Position numbers and translations under genes: made by a program. Positions 5,481-10,977 of a stretch of 10,977 nucleotides of DNA are shown one piece after another. Source of the DNA: an uncultured Collinsella sp. (GTDB lineage Bacteria > Actinomycetota > Coriobacteriia > Coriobacteriales > Coriobacteriaceae). The number at the start of each line of letters is the position of its first letter. Within the stretch, counting starts at the first letter, position 1. The notes under the pieces were generated by a model that saw only the letters and a program-made list of their open reading frames with translations, did not search any database and was not told the DNA's origin. The stretch is taken from NCBI GenBank assembly GCA_900752275.1, contig CAADUS010000106.1:1-10977 (forward strand), in the 5' to 3' direction.

Positions 5481-6365
5481 ATGTCCGATATCGATAGTCT
5501 GGCCGGGGACACGCGTCCGATCGGTGTGTTCGACTCGGGCCTGGGCGGTCTGACGGTTGCGCGCGCGATCGCAACGGCCCTTCCGCATGAATCTGTTTAC
5601 TACTTTGGCGACACCAAGCGCTGTCCCTATGGCGTGAGGGATGAGGACGAGGTGCGCTCGTTTGCCCTGCAGGTGGGTCGCTGGCTCTCGCACCACGATG
5701 TCAAGATCATGGTCATCGCTTGCAATACGGCAACGGCCGCTGCCCTTCGCGTCGCGCAACAGGTGCTCGATGTTCCGGTCATCGGCGTAATCGCGCCGGG
5801 CGCCCGTGCCGCCATTAACAGCACGCGCACGCGCCGCGTGGGCGTGCTGGCCACCAACCTTACGATTCGGTCTGGCGCGTACACGCGCGCTATCCAGGAC
5901 CTGGATGCGGGCGTCGATGTGTACGGCTGCCCTGCCTCAAGCTTTGTCGAGGTAGTCGAAAGCGAGCTTGCCTCGGGCGCGCATCTGCAGGAGCAGTGGC
6001 TCGAAAACGACGACATCTTCGACACCCCCCAGGTGCGCTCGTTAGTCGGTGCGACGGTCGAGCCCCTGCTGGGGCACGGCATTGACACCGTGGTGCTTGG
6101 GTGTACGCATTTTCCGCTGCTTGCGGGCCCCATTCGCCATGCGCTGGGATCTCATGTGCGCGTGGTGAGCTCTGCCGAGGAGACCACGCGCGAGCTTGCC
6201 GATATCCTTACGCGCCGCGAGCAGCTTGCGGCGGATGGCGCGGAGCCTCTGCATCGCTTTGCCACGACATCCGATAACATCGCCGAGTTCGCGGTAGCTG
6301 GTAGCTTTATCTTTGGCCAGCCGCTCAAGAGCGTCGAACATGTCGACTTGGAGGAGCTGCGCTAG
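5481..6365 (+). CDS. murI: Glutamate racemase
   Basis: It converts L-glutamate to D-glutamate, the second residue of the peptidoglycan stem peptide. The 294-residue product has the family landmarks: DSGLGGLTVARA (Asp18, Ser19), YYFGDTKRCPYG, the first catalytic cysteine in ACNTATA (Cys81), PVIGVIAPGA, and the second in GCTHFPLL (Cys208). ATG 5481 is taken as the start because the homologous part begins soon after it. GTGAGG ends only two bases before this ATG, an unusually tight ribosome site, and an in-frame ATG at 5445 with no ribosome site would add 12 residues, so the start is less certain than the function. The gene follows the HAD gene closely and precedes rph by 42 bases. The order murI (racE) then rph then an ITPase gene is also known from Bacillus. 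Confidence 0.94.
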   Translation: MSDIDSLAGDTRPIGVFDSGLGGLTVARAIATALPHESVYYFGDTKRCPYGVRDEDEVRSFALQVGRWLSHHDVKIMVIACNTATAAALRVAQQVLDVPVIGVIAPGARAAINSTRTRRVGVLATNLTIRSGAYTRAIQDLDAGVDVYGCPASSFVEVVESELASGAHLQEQWLENDDIFDTPQVRSLVGATVEPLLGHGIDTVVLGCTHFPLLAGPIRHALGSHVRVVSSAEETTRELADILTRREQLAADGAEPLHRFATTSDNIAEFAVAGSFIFGQPLKSVEHVDLEELR

Positions 6366-6407
6366 CGCGCTCGCTTCTGACAGTCTTTAGTCGAGAAGGG
6401 TCTTCTT

Positions 6408-7133
6408 ATGGAATATATGCAGGTCAACCGCGCCAATGGCCGCGCCGCCAACGAGCTGCGCCCCGTTAAGCTCACCCGCGGGGTCATGAAGCACGCCCAC
6501 GGTTCGTGCCTGGCCGAGTTCGGCGACACGCGCGTACTGTGCGCCGCCACCATCGAAGAGGGCGTGCCGGGTTGGCGCAAGGGCGCCAAGGCCGGCTGGG
6601 TAACGGCGGAATATGCGATGCTGCCGGCCTCGACCGGTAAACGTTGCAAACGCGAGCATGCCAACCGCAAGGGCCGCTCCATGGAGATCGAGCGGCTCAT
6701 CGGCCGCAGCCTGCGCACTGTCGTCAACATGAAGGCGCTCGGCGAGTACACCGTTACCGTCGACTGCGATGTGATTCAGGCCGATGGCGGCACGCGTACG
6801 GCGAGCATTACCGGCGCTTGGGTGGCGCTGCACGATGCCCTTTCCATGTGGGTCGAGGCGGGCAAGCTCGAGCGCATCCCGCTCACGGGCCAGGTTGCTG
6901 CGATTTCTATGGGTGTCGTCGACGGCAACACCCTGCTCGACCTCGATTATTCCGAGGACAGCCACGCTGAGGTCGACATGAACCTCGTCGCTACCGACAC
7001 TGGCGAGATGATCGAGCTTCAGGGTACCGGCGAGCAGGCGCCCTTCGACCGCAAGCGTCTCAACGCCCTGCTCGACCTGGGCGACAAGGGCATCGCCGAG
7101 CTCATCGAGCTTCAGCGCCAGGCCCTCGCCTAA
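6408..7133 (+). CDS. rph: Ribonuclease PH
   Basis: A phosphate-dependent 3'-5' exoribonuclease that trims tRNA precursors and acts as a ring of six subunits. The product is 241 residues, normal for the family. The start ATG 6408 has GAGAAGGG upstream with a 7-base gap. Landmarks are NGRAANELRPVKLTRG at the N-terminus, GSCLAEFGDTRVLCAA, GWVTAEYAMLP, GRSMEIERLIGRSLRTVV, and the phosphate/catalytic region CDVIQADGGTRTASITGAW (Asp126, Thr129, Arg130). The C-terminal part has DLDYSEDSHAEVDMNLV and GTGEQAPF. It ends the HAD-murI-rph group, since a terminator begins directly at its stop codon. Confidence 0.95.
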   Translation: MEYMQVNRANGRAANELRPVKLTRGVMKHAHGSCLAEFGDTRVLCAATIEEGVPGWRKGAKAGWVTAEYAMLPASTGKRCKREHANRKGRSMEIERLIGRSLRTVVNMKALGEYTVTVDCDVIQADGGTRTASITGAWVALHDALSMWVEAGKLERIPLTGQVAAISMGVVDGNTLLDLDYSEDSHAEVDMNLVATDTGEMIELQGTGEQAPFDRKRLNALLDLGDKGIAELIELQRQALA

Positions 7134-7170
7134 CCTGCCAAAAAGGGACAGGTTTATTTTGGCAGGTTTT
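7134..7170 (+). terminator. Intrinsic terminator after rph
   Basis: CCTGCCAAAA (7134-7143) pairs perfectly with TTTTGGCAGG (7157-7166), followed by TTTTAT. The stem starts on the base after the rph stop. The loop reads AGGGACAGGTTTA, a more distinctive sequence than a terminator needs. Confidence 0.88.
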
Positions 7171-7220
7171 ATCTGCGAAAACGCCGAAGTATAAGACTGT
7201 CGTAGATTGAGAGGGGAGAG

Positions 7221-7249
7221 GCCGAGGTCCTCGTCGTCCTCAACTCGGC
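7221..7249 (+). other. Inverted repeat in the rdgB leader
   Basis: GCCGAG (7221-7226) and CTCGGC (7244-7249) could form a 6-bp stem upstream of the rdgB ribosome site. TATAAG at 7190-7195 might be a -10 box, but no -35 accompanies it. The rest of 7171-7277 shows no other feature. Confidence 0.25.
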
Positions 7250-7277
7250 ATTGCTATAGAGACAAAGGAGGCCAGCT

Positions 7278-7919
7278 ATGGCACTTGAGAAGATTGACAT
7301 CGACACCCTCGACCCGGCGGCGACCATCGTCGTTGCAACCGGCAACGCCCATAAGCTCACCGAGATCGAGGTCATTTTGGGCAAGGTCATGCCCGAGGTG
7401 CGCTTTGTGGCGCTCGGCCAGCTGGGCGATTTTGAGGACCCCGAGGAAAACGGCACGACGTTTTTGGAGAACGCCATCATCAAGGCGCAGGCTGCCGTTG
7501 AGGAGACGGGCCTTATGGCCATTGCCGACGACTCTGGCTTGGTTGTCGACGCGCTGGACGGCGAGCCGGGCGTGTATAGCGCGCGCTATGCGGGCGTGCA
7601 TGGCGACGATGCCGCCAACAACGCCAAACTTCTCGTTAACCTGGAAGGCGTGGCAGACGAGGATCGCACCGCGCGCTTTATGAGCGTCGTCGCGCTTATC
7701 GATACGGACGGCCTGGTCACCTATGGCGAGGGTGCCTGCGAGGGCGTTATCGCGCACGAGGGGCGCGGCGATCACGGCTTTGGCTACGACCCGCTGTTCC
7801 TGCCGGTCGATACGCCGGGCAAGACCATGGCCGAGCTCACGGCGGACGAGAAGAACGCCATCAGCCATCGTTTCCATGCACTCGAGCACCTGTCCGCCAA
7901 GCTGACGGGCGAGGAGTAG
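7278..7919 (+). CDS. rdgB: XTP/dITP diphosphatase (non-canonical purine NTPase)
   Basis: It hydrolyses ITP, dITP and XTP to the monophosphate and pyrophosphate, keeping deaminated purines out of nucleic acids. The 213-residue product has a strong ribosome site, AAAGGAGG (7264-7271), before ATG 7278. Ham1/RdgB marks are ATGNAHKLTEI (20-30), FLENAIIKAQAA, the catalytic DDSGLVVDAL (84-93), PGVYSARYAG, GFGYDPLF, and KNAISHR near the C-terminus. The first 15 or so residues precede the conserved core and look variable. dtd begins three bases after its stop, so the two are surely co-transcribed. The gene name follows E. coli RdgB. Confidence 0.95.
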   Translation: MALEKIDIDTLDPAATIVVATGNAHKLTEIEVILGKVMPEVRFVALGQLGDFEDPEENGTTFLENAIIKAQAAVEETGLMAIADDSGLVVDALDGEPGVYSARYAGVHGDDAANNAKLLVNLEGVADEDRTARFMSVVALIDTDGLVTYGEGACEGVIAHEGRGDHGFGYDPLFLPVDTPGKTMAELTADEKNAISHRFHALEHLSAKLTGEE

Positions 7920-7922
7920 GTC

Positions 7923-8369
7923 GTGCGTGCGGTGGTACAGCGCGTGCTCAACGCCGGCGTGACGGTCGACGGCGAGTGCGTGGGCCGCATTGGACGCGGC
8001 TACCTGGTACTGCTAGGCGTGGGCCACGGCGACACACGCGCCGAAGCCGACAAACTGTGGAGCAAGCTCCGCGGGCTGCGTATCAACGAGGACGAGAACG
8101 GCAAGACCAATTTGGCACTGGCCGATGTCGACGGTGAGGTACTCGTGGTATCGCAGTTCACGCTGTTTGCCGACTGCCGCCACGGCCGCCGTCCGTCGTT
8201 TACGGATGCCGGCGCGCCCGATGTCGCTAACGAACTTTACGAGTACTTTCTGACGCTCGTCGCCCAGGACGTCGATCACGTGGCGCACGGTATCTTTGGC
8301 GCCGACATGAAGGTCGACCTGGTCAACGACGGTCCGTTCACCATCGTCCTCGATACCGACAACCTTTAG
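7923..8369 (+). CDS. dtd: D-aminoacyl-tRNA deacylase
   Basis: It cleaves D-amino acids (and glycine mischarged on tRNA-Ala) from tRNA, a translation proofreading step; the enzyme is a homodimer. The 148-residue product is family length. The GTG start at 7923 gives MRAVVQRV, the usual DTD N-terminus, and GAGGAG inside the end of rdgB (7911-7916) is its ribosome site. Key motifs are SQFTLFAD (Ser77 to Asp84), GRRPSF, IFGADMKVDLVNDGPFTI, with the Gly137-Pro138 pair corresponding to the Gly-cisPro motif that inspects the amino acid across the dimer. The start lies three bases after rdgB, which shows translational linkage. A 12-bp hairpin begins at the base after the stop. Confidence 0.95.
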   Translation: MRAVVQRVLNAGVTVDGECVGRIGRGYLVLLGVGHGDTRAEADKLWSKLRGLRINEDENGKTNLALADVDGEVLVVSQFTLFADCRHGRRPSFTDAGAPDVANELYEYFLTLVAQDVDHVAHGIFGADMKVDLVNDGPFTIVLDTDNL

Positions 8370-8397
8370 GTTACGCGGTTTTACCAAACCGCGTAAC
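8370..8397. repeat. Perfect 12-bp hairpin after dtd, no T-tract
   Basis: GTTACGCGGTTT (8370-8381) and AAACCGCGTAAC (8386-8397) are exact complements with the 4-base loop TACC. The stem starts immediately after the dtd stop, as a terminator would, but neither strand has a T-run beyond it. It may still end transcription or protect the 3' end of the mRNA. The 120 bases beyond (8398-8517) contain no ORF or motif that I can support, apart from GTCGCTC twice (8433 and 8445). Confidence 0.55.
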
Positions 8398-8517
8398 TAC
8401 TCGACGCTGCACGGCCACCATTCGGCCAATCTGTCGCTCAAACCGTCGCTCGCTGACGTGAACTGGTCATGCGAGGTTGTCGACTGGTACGTATTTGGGA
8501 CCGGGCTTTTTAGCTGC

Positions 8518-8547
8518 TTGCATATGACTGCAGCAGGGTGCTATAGT
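8518..8547 (+). promoter_or_regulatory. Sigma-70-type promoter of veg-ispE
   Basis: TTGCAT (8518-8523) and TATAGT (8542-8547) are separated by 18 bases. The predicted start is near 8554, giving a leader of about 60 bases before veg. Confidence 0.65.
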
Positions 8548-8567
8548 ATTAGAGTTTTGTCTATCTT

Positions 8568-8587
8568 AGGGGTATTATCCCCTTTTT
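8568..8587 (+). terminator. Terminator-like hairpin in the veg leader
   Basis: AGGGG (8568-8572), loop TATTAT, CCCCT (8579-8583), then TTTT (8584-8587): a 5-bp stem with a T-run, sitting between the promoter and the veg start. It could be a weak attenuator. Its stem is short, so efficient termination is not assured. Confidence 0.4.
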
Positions 8588-8614
8588 GAATTGCACCCTC
8601 TGGAGGCCCCATTC

Positions 8615-8911
8615 ATGGAAGAGATGGAAGTCAATCACGTCGACGACATCCACGAGAAGCTGACCGATATGGTGGGCGATCGCGTCAAGGTTAAGGCCAA
8701 CATGGGCCGTACCCGCGTCGTCGAGCGCATGGGCACCATCAAGAGCGTTCCCCCCGCCGTCTTTATCGTCGAGGTCGACGAGCGCCGCGGCCGCAAATCG
8801 CGTCAGTCCTACCAGTATATCGATGTCCTTACCGGTCAGGTCGAACTGTTCGACCCCGAGAGCGGCGAGCACATCTTTACCCCGCTCGGCAATCAGCTCG
8901 AGGAGCACTAA
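8615..8911 (+). CDS. veg: Veg family protein
   Basis: A 98-residue cytoplasmic protein of the Veg family (DUF1021). ATG 8615 follows TGGAGG (8601-8606) at an 8-base gap. The core matches Bacillus subtilis Veg in pattern: VGDRVKVKANMGRTRVVERMG, then VPPAVFIVEVDE, then SYQYIDVLTGQVELF. B. subtilis Veg is about 86 residues and has been reported to stimulate biofilm formation; its biochemical role is not settled. The conserved neighbourhood supports the call, because veg also lies upstream of ispE in Bacillus. Here ispE starts two bases after the veg stop. The N-terminal MEEMEVNHVDDIH and C-terminal PLGNQLEEH extend beyond the core and are acidic. Confidence 0.87.
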   Translation: MEEMEVNHVDDIHEKLTDMVGDRVKVKANMGRTRVVERMGTIKSVPPAVFIVEVDERRGRKSRQSYQYIDVLTGQVELFDPESGEHIFTPLGNQLEEH

Positions 8912-8913
8912 CG

Positions 8914-9810
8914 GTGACCGATTGGTCCCTGACCCTTTCTGCGCCGGCAAAGATAAACCTCTACCTGGGGGTTCATACCGAGCGTGACGACCGCGGCTAC
9001 CACAAGGTCGATTCCCTGATGGCAGCCGTCGGTCTTGCCGATATCGTGACGGTCGCCCCGGCGCAGGAGCTGACCGTCCAGACGGTTCCGGCATCCGACT
9101 TTCCCATGCAAAAGAATACGGCTTATCGTGCTGCGCTCGCTATGGCTGAGCGTTATGGTCGGGAGGCCAACGTTTGCGTGACGATCGAGAAGCACATTCC
9201 GCTGTGTGCTGGTCTGGGCGGTCCTTCGACGGACGCCGCGGCGGTCATTGTCGCCTTGGTGGAGCTGTGGGGTATCGATCGCACCGATCCTGCGCTCGAT
9301 GACATCGCTCGCGGTATCGGTGCCGACGTGCCATTCTTTTTGCACGCGAGTCCCGCATTCTACGTGGGCGGGGGAGATGTGCTGGCAACTGAGTATCCCG
9401 CGCTGCCCGCAACGCCCGTTGTGCTGATCAAGCCGCGCGAGGCGAGCGTTTCAACGGTTGAAGCGTATCGACGATTTGATGAGAACCCGGTACCGGCAGA
9501 CAAGCCTGGCGCGATCGCTTCGGCCCTGCGTGCTGGGGATGCCGAGGCGGCATATGCGCTCGTTCATAACAATCTGGGCGTCATTTCCGCTCAGATGGAG
9601 CCGCAGATCCAGACGGTCCTCGACTGGCTGAGCGCGCAGGAGGGAACCGTTGCTGTGGACGTGTGCGGGTCGGGTGCCTGTTCGTTTGCCATCTGCGATA
9701 CCGCCGCTACGGCAGTCTATCTTGCGGAAGCTGCCCAGCAAAATGGCTGGTGGGCCTGCGCGACTGAGCTTATTCCCAACACGGTTCAAATCGACGCGCC
9801 AAAGAAATAA
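8914..9810 (+). CDS. ispE: 4-diphosphocytidyl-2-C-methyl-D-erythritol kinase
   Basis: It phosphorylates CDP-methylerythritol with ATP in the MEP pathway to isoprenoid precursors. The 298-residue product starts with GTG 8914; GAGGAG at the end of veg (8900-8905) is the ribosome site. This is a GHMP kinase: SAPAKINLYLGV near the N-terminus with catalytic Lys13, glycine-rich ATP loop PLCAGLGGPSTDAAA (about 96-110), GADVPFFL with catalytic Asp138, and the C-terminal VCGSGACSFA motif. The glycine loop differs from the usual GLGGGSSDAAA at two positions (Pro104, Thr106). The 2-base gap to veg implies translational coupling. No terminator follows before tRNA-Pro, so read-through into the tRNA is possible. 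Confidence 0.93.
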   Translation: MTDWSLTLSAPAKINLYLGVHTERDDRGYHKVDSLMAAVGLADIVTVAPAQELTVQTVPASDFPMQKNTAYRAALAMAERYGREANVCVTIEKHIPLCAGLGGPSTDAAAVIVALVELWGIDRTDPALDDIARGIGADVPFFLHASPAFYVGGGDVLATEYPALPATPVVLIKPREASVSTVEAYRRFDENPVPADKPGAIASALRAGDAEAAYALVHNNLGVISAQMEPQIQTVLDWLSAQEGTVAVDVCGSGACSFAICDTAATAVYLAEAAQQNGWWACATELIPNTVQIDAPKK

Positions 9811-9842
9811 AAATTTCTCTAGCACACGGCGAAAATCTTTGT

Positions 9843-9848
9843 TACTAT
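9843..9848 (+). promoter_or_regulatory. Possible -10 box for tRNA-Pro
   Basis: TACTAT (9843-9848, overlapping TATAGT at 9846-9851) is placed 11 bases before the tRNA, as expected for a promoter. No good -35 is visible 16-18 bases upstream, so the tRNA may rely partly on transcription from ispE. Confidence 0.4.
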
Positions 9849-9859
9849 AGTCGAGCTAA

Positions 9860-9936
9860 CGGGTTGTGGCTCAGTTTGGTAGAGCACTGCGTTCGGGACG
9901 CAGGGGTCGCTGGTTCAAATCCAGTCAACCCGACCA
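9860..9936 (+). tRNA. tRNA-Pro (anticodon CGG)
   Basis: A complete 77-base cloverleaf. The acceptor CGGGTTG pairs with CAACCCG. The D-stem is GCTC/GAGC. The anticodon arm is CTGCG-TTCGGGA-CGCAG with anticodon CGG at 9894-9896. The T-arm is GCTGG-TTCAAAT-CCAGT, the discriminator is A, and CCA is encoded (9934-9936). It reads the proline codon CCG. Confidence 0.96.
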
Positions 9937-9947
9937 GAGCATGAGGA

Positions 9948-9975
9948 GGGACCGCTTCTTGCGGCCCCTTTTTTT
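9948..9975 (+). terminator. Intrinsic terminator after tRNA-Pro
   Basis: GGGACCGC (9948-9955) pairs with GCGGCCCC (9961-9968) with one A/C mismatch and loop TTCTT, followed by seven T (9969-9975). It separates the tRNA from tatA. Confidence 0.85.
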
Positions 9976-9983
9976 AGCTATTG

Positions 9984-10012
9984 TTGTGATACCGCGACAC
10001 CCGCGGTATACT
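9984..10012 (+). promoter_or_regulatory. Sigma-70-type promoter of tatA
   Basis: TTGTGA (9984-9989) and TATACT (10007-10012) are exactly 17 bases apart. The predicted start is near 10019, about 30 bases before the tatA ATG. The box lies directly after the tRNA terminator, so tatA has its own transcription unit. Confidence 0.75.
9989..10009. promoter_or_regulatory. Operator-like inverted repeat inside the tatA promoter
   Basis: ATACCGCG (9989-9996) and CGCGGTAT (10002-10009) are perfect inverted repeats around a 5-base centre. The 21-bp site fills the spacer and touches both promoter hexamers. A protein bound there would block RNA polymerase. No regulator is identified. Confidence 0.45.
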
Positions 10013-10048
10013 CATTCGAGCTTGTCTCGCTGTATTGTGGAGGTCTAC

Positions 10049-10324
10049 ATGTTTGGACTGAGGGCTCCTGAGCTCATCATTATTCTCGTCGTTGTCCTGA
10101 TTATCTTCGGGCCCAAGAACCTGCCGAAGCTCGGCAAGTCCCTCGGCTCTACCGTCAAGAATATCCGCGAGGGTATGGAGGGCGACGATAAGGGCGAAAC
10201 CAAGCAGGCCGAGGACGTTGTGGTCGAGGAGTCCAAGGAGGACAAGGAGATCGCAGAGCTCGAGGCCAAGCTCGCTGCTGCCAAGAAAAAGCAGGCAGAG
10301 GACAGCGACGCGGACGCAGAGTAG
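10049..10324 (+). CDS. tatA: Sec-independent protein translocase subunit TatA
   Basis: TatA forms the oligomeric channel of the twin-arginine pathway, which exports folded proteins across the membrane together with TatC. The 91-residue product has an N-terminal APELIIILVVVLIIFG membrane helix (about 6-21) with the Phe20-Gly21 hinge, then the amphipathic helix PKNLPKLGKSLGSTVKNIREG (22-42), and a highly charged, Glu/Lys-rich tail. ATG 10049 has GTGGAGG (10037-10043) at a 5-base gap; an open frame further upstream runs through the tRNA and terminator and is not coding. Neither tatB nor tatC is in this window. The family includes TatA and TatE, and the single short protein fits TatA of a Gram-positive-type system best. 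Confidence 0.92.
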   Translation: MFGLRAPELIIILVVVLIIFGPKNLPKLGKSLGSTVKNIREGMEGDDKGETKQAEDVVVEESKEDKEIAELEAKLAAAKKKQAEDSDADAE

Positions 10325-10349
10325 TCCCATCCCTTTGGGGTGAGCACCT

Positions 10350-10382
10350 GACCGGCTTGCCCGCAGGCTAGCCGGTCTTTTT
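10350..10382 (+). terminator. Intrinsic terminator after tatA
   Basis: GACCGGCT (10350-10357) pairs perfectly with AGCCGGTC (10370-10377), with GCC/GGC able to extend the pairing inside the loop, then TTTTT (10378-10382). It lies 25 bases after the tatA stop. Confidence 0.87.
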
Positions 10383-10430
10383 CGTTTTGTTGACAGTTGA
10401 TCGTTACATCATAGTTGGGGAGATATCCGT

Positions 10431-10901
10431 ATGGACGCAAGCCAGATCGTACTGACCGCTGAGGGCCGCCAGAAGCTCGTCGAGGAGCTCGCTTGGCGTG
10501 AGGGCGATTACGCCAAGGAGATCGTCGAGGACATCAAGGAAGCCCGCGCGTTCGGCGACCTTTCGGAGAACTCCGAGTATGACGCCGCTAAGGACAAGCA
10601 GGCCCAGAACGCCGCTCGTATTGCCGAGATCCAGGCCATCCTCGCCAACGCTCAGATCGCTGCCAGCACGGGCGACCTGAGCGTCTCCATTGGCTCGACC
10701 GTTACCCTGGTCGACCCCAACGGTGAGCTTATCGAGGTCACGCTTGTCGGTACCACCGAGACCAACTCGCTCGAGCACAAGATCTCCAACGAGTCTCCGG
10801 TCGGTCACGCCATCATCGGCCACGGCGAGGGCGATTCCGTCGAGGTCGTTACGCCTTCCGGCAAGACTCGCGTCTACACCATCGCCAAGATCGCACGCTA
10901 G
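10431..10901 (+). CDS. greA: Transcription elongation factor GreA
   Basis: GreA enters the secondary channel of RNA polymerase and stimulates cleavage of backtracked RNA so that elongation can resume. The 156-residue product is normal length. ATG 10431 follows GGGGAG (10417-10422) at an 8-base gap. The N-terminal coiled-coil hairpin (about 8-77) carries the tip motif GDLSENSEYDAAK, with the catalytic acidic residues Asp43 and Glu46. The C-terminal FKBP-like domain shows TVTLVDPNGELIEVTLVG, SPVGHAIIGHGEGDSVEV and the final YTIAKIAR. It lies between two terminators and so is probably transcribed alone. TTGACA at 10390-10395 is a possible -35, but no well-spaced -10 goes with it. Confidence 0.96.
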   Translation: MDASQIVLTAEGRQKLVEELAWREGDYAKEIVEDIKEARAFGDLSENSEYDAAKDKQAQNAARIAEIQAILANAQIAASTGDLSVSIGSTVTLVDPNGELIEVTLVGTTETNSLEHKISNESPVGHAIIGHGEGDSVEVVTPSGKTRVYTIAKIAR

Positions 10902-10929
10902 ACCACGGTCCCGCGTAAAGGTATGTTTT

Positions 10930-10962
10930 CGCTCCCTGGGACCGAATCCTGGGGAGCGTTTT
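10930..10962 (+). terminator. Intrinsic terminator after greA
   Basis: CGCTCCC (10930-10936) pairs with GGGAGCG (10952-10958), followed by TTTT. The loop contains GGGACC (10938-10943), complementary to GGTCCC (10907-10912) just after the stop codon, so a second, competing stem is possible. GAGGAG at 10968-10973, after this terminator, looks like the ribosome site of a gene starting beyond the window. Confidence 0.8.
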
Positions 10963-10977
10963 AGTTTGAGGAGCTAA

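Noticed and set aside
9866..10048. N-terminal extension of tatA back to 9866
   Set aside because: It would translate through tRNA-Pro, its terminator and the tatA promoter; the TatA signature begins at ATG 10049.
10390..10415. greA promoter with TTGACA -35
   Set aside because: The only -10-like box (CATAGT, 10410-10415) is at a 14-base spacing, too short, and a start from it would fall at or inside the ribosome site. The -35 may be chance.

Overview
This is a high-GC, almost entirely plus-strand stretch of bacterial housekeeping genes. It most resembles a chromosome of the Coriobacteriia (Actinomycetota), probably Collinsella or a close relative. The clues are the G+C-rich codon use, the order argB-argD, the linked murI-rph-rdgB and veg-ispE genes, and a MurE that lacks the diaminopimelate signature. 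The genus is an inference from general resemblance; no database search was possible.

Layout. 1-1946: the end of argB, then argD (arginine/ornithine synthesis), closed by a strong terminator. 1947-2846: a 900-base region with no convincing protein gene. It holds an A+T-richer element bounded by 32-bp inverted repeats (2065-2282), an exact 86-bp direct repeat (2305-2390 and 2491-2576) carrying the 3' end of a tRNA gene with its terminator, the intact minus-strand tRNA-Val(TAC), and a structured leader in front of murE. 2847-7133: murE, a HAD-family phosphatase, murI and rph, ending in a terminator. 7278-8369: rdgB and dtd, closely spaced, followed by a perfect 12-bp-stem hairpin. 8518-9810: a promoter, a short terminator-like leader hairpin, then veg and ispE. 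9860-9975: tRNA-Pro(CGG) and its terminator. 9984-10382: tatA with its own promoter and terminator. 10431-10962: greA and its terminator. The window ends just after a Shine-Dalgarno-like sequence for a gene lying outside it.

How the genes fit together. ArgB and ArgD make N-acetylornithine. MurE and MurI serve peptidoglycan precursor synthesis, and MurE's substrate motif (EDPA instead of DNPR) points to lysine or ornithine, not meso-diaminopimelate. Rph trims tRNA 3' ends, RdgB removes deaminated purine nucleotides, and Dtd clears D-aminoacyl-tRNAs. IspE works in the MEP isoprenoid pathway, TatA in twin-arginine export, and GreA rescues stalled RNA polymerase.

The coding part is ordinary. The unexplained structure is concentrated at about 2.03-2.85 kb, with smaller regulatory oddities in front of veg and tatA. 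I saw no CRISPR array, transposase, phage gene or defence cluster.
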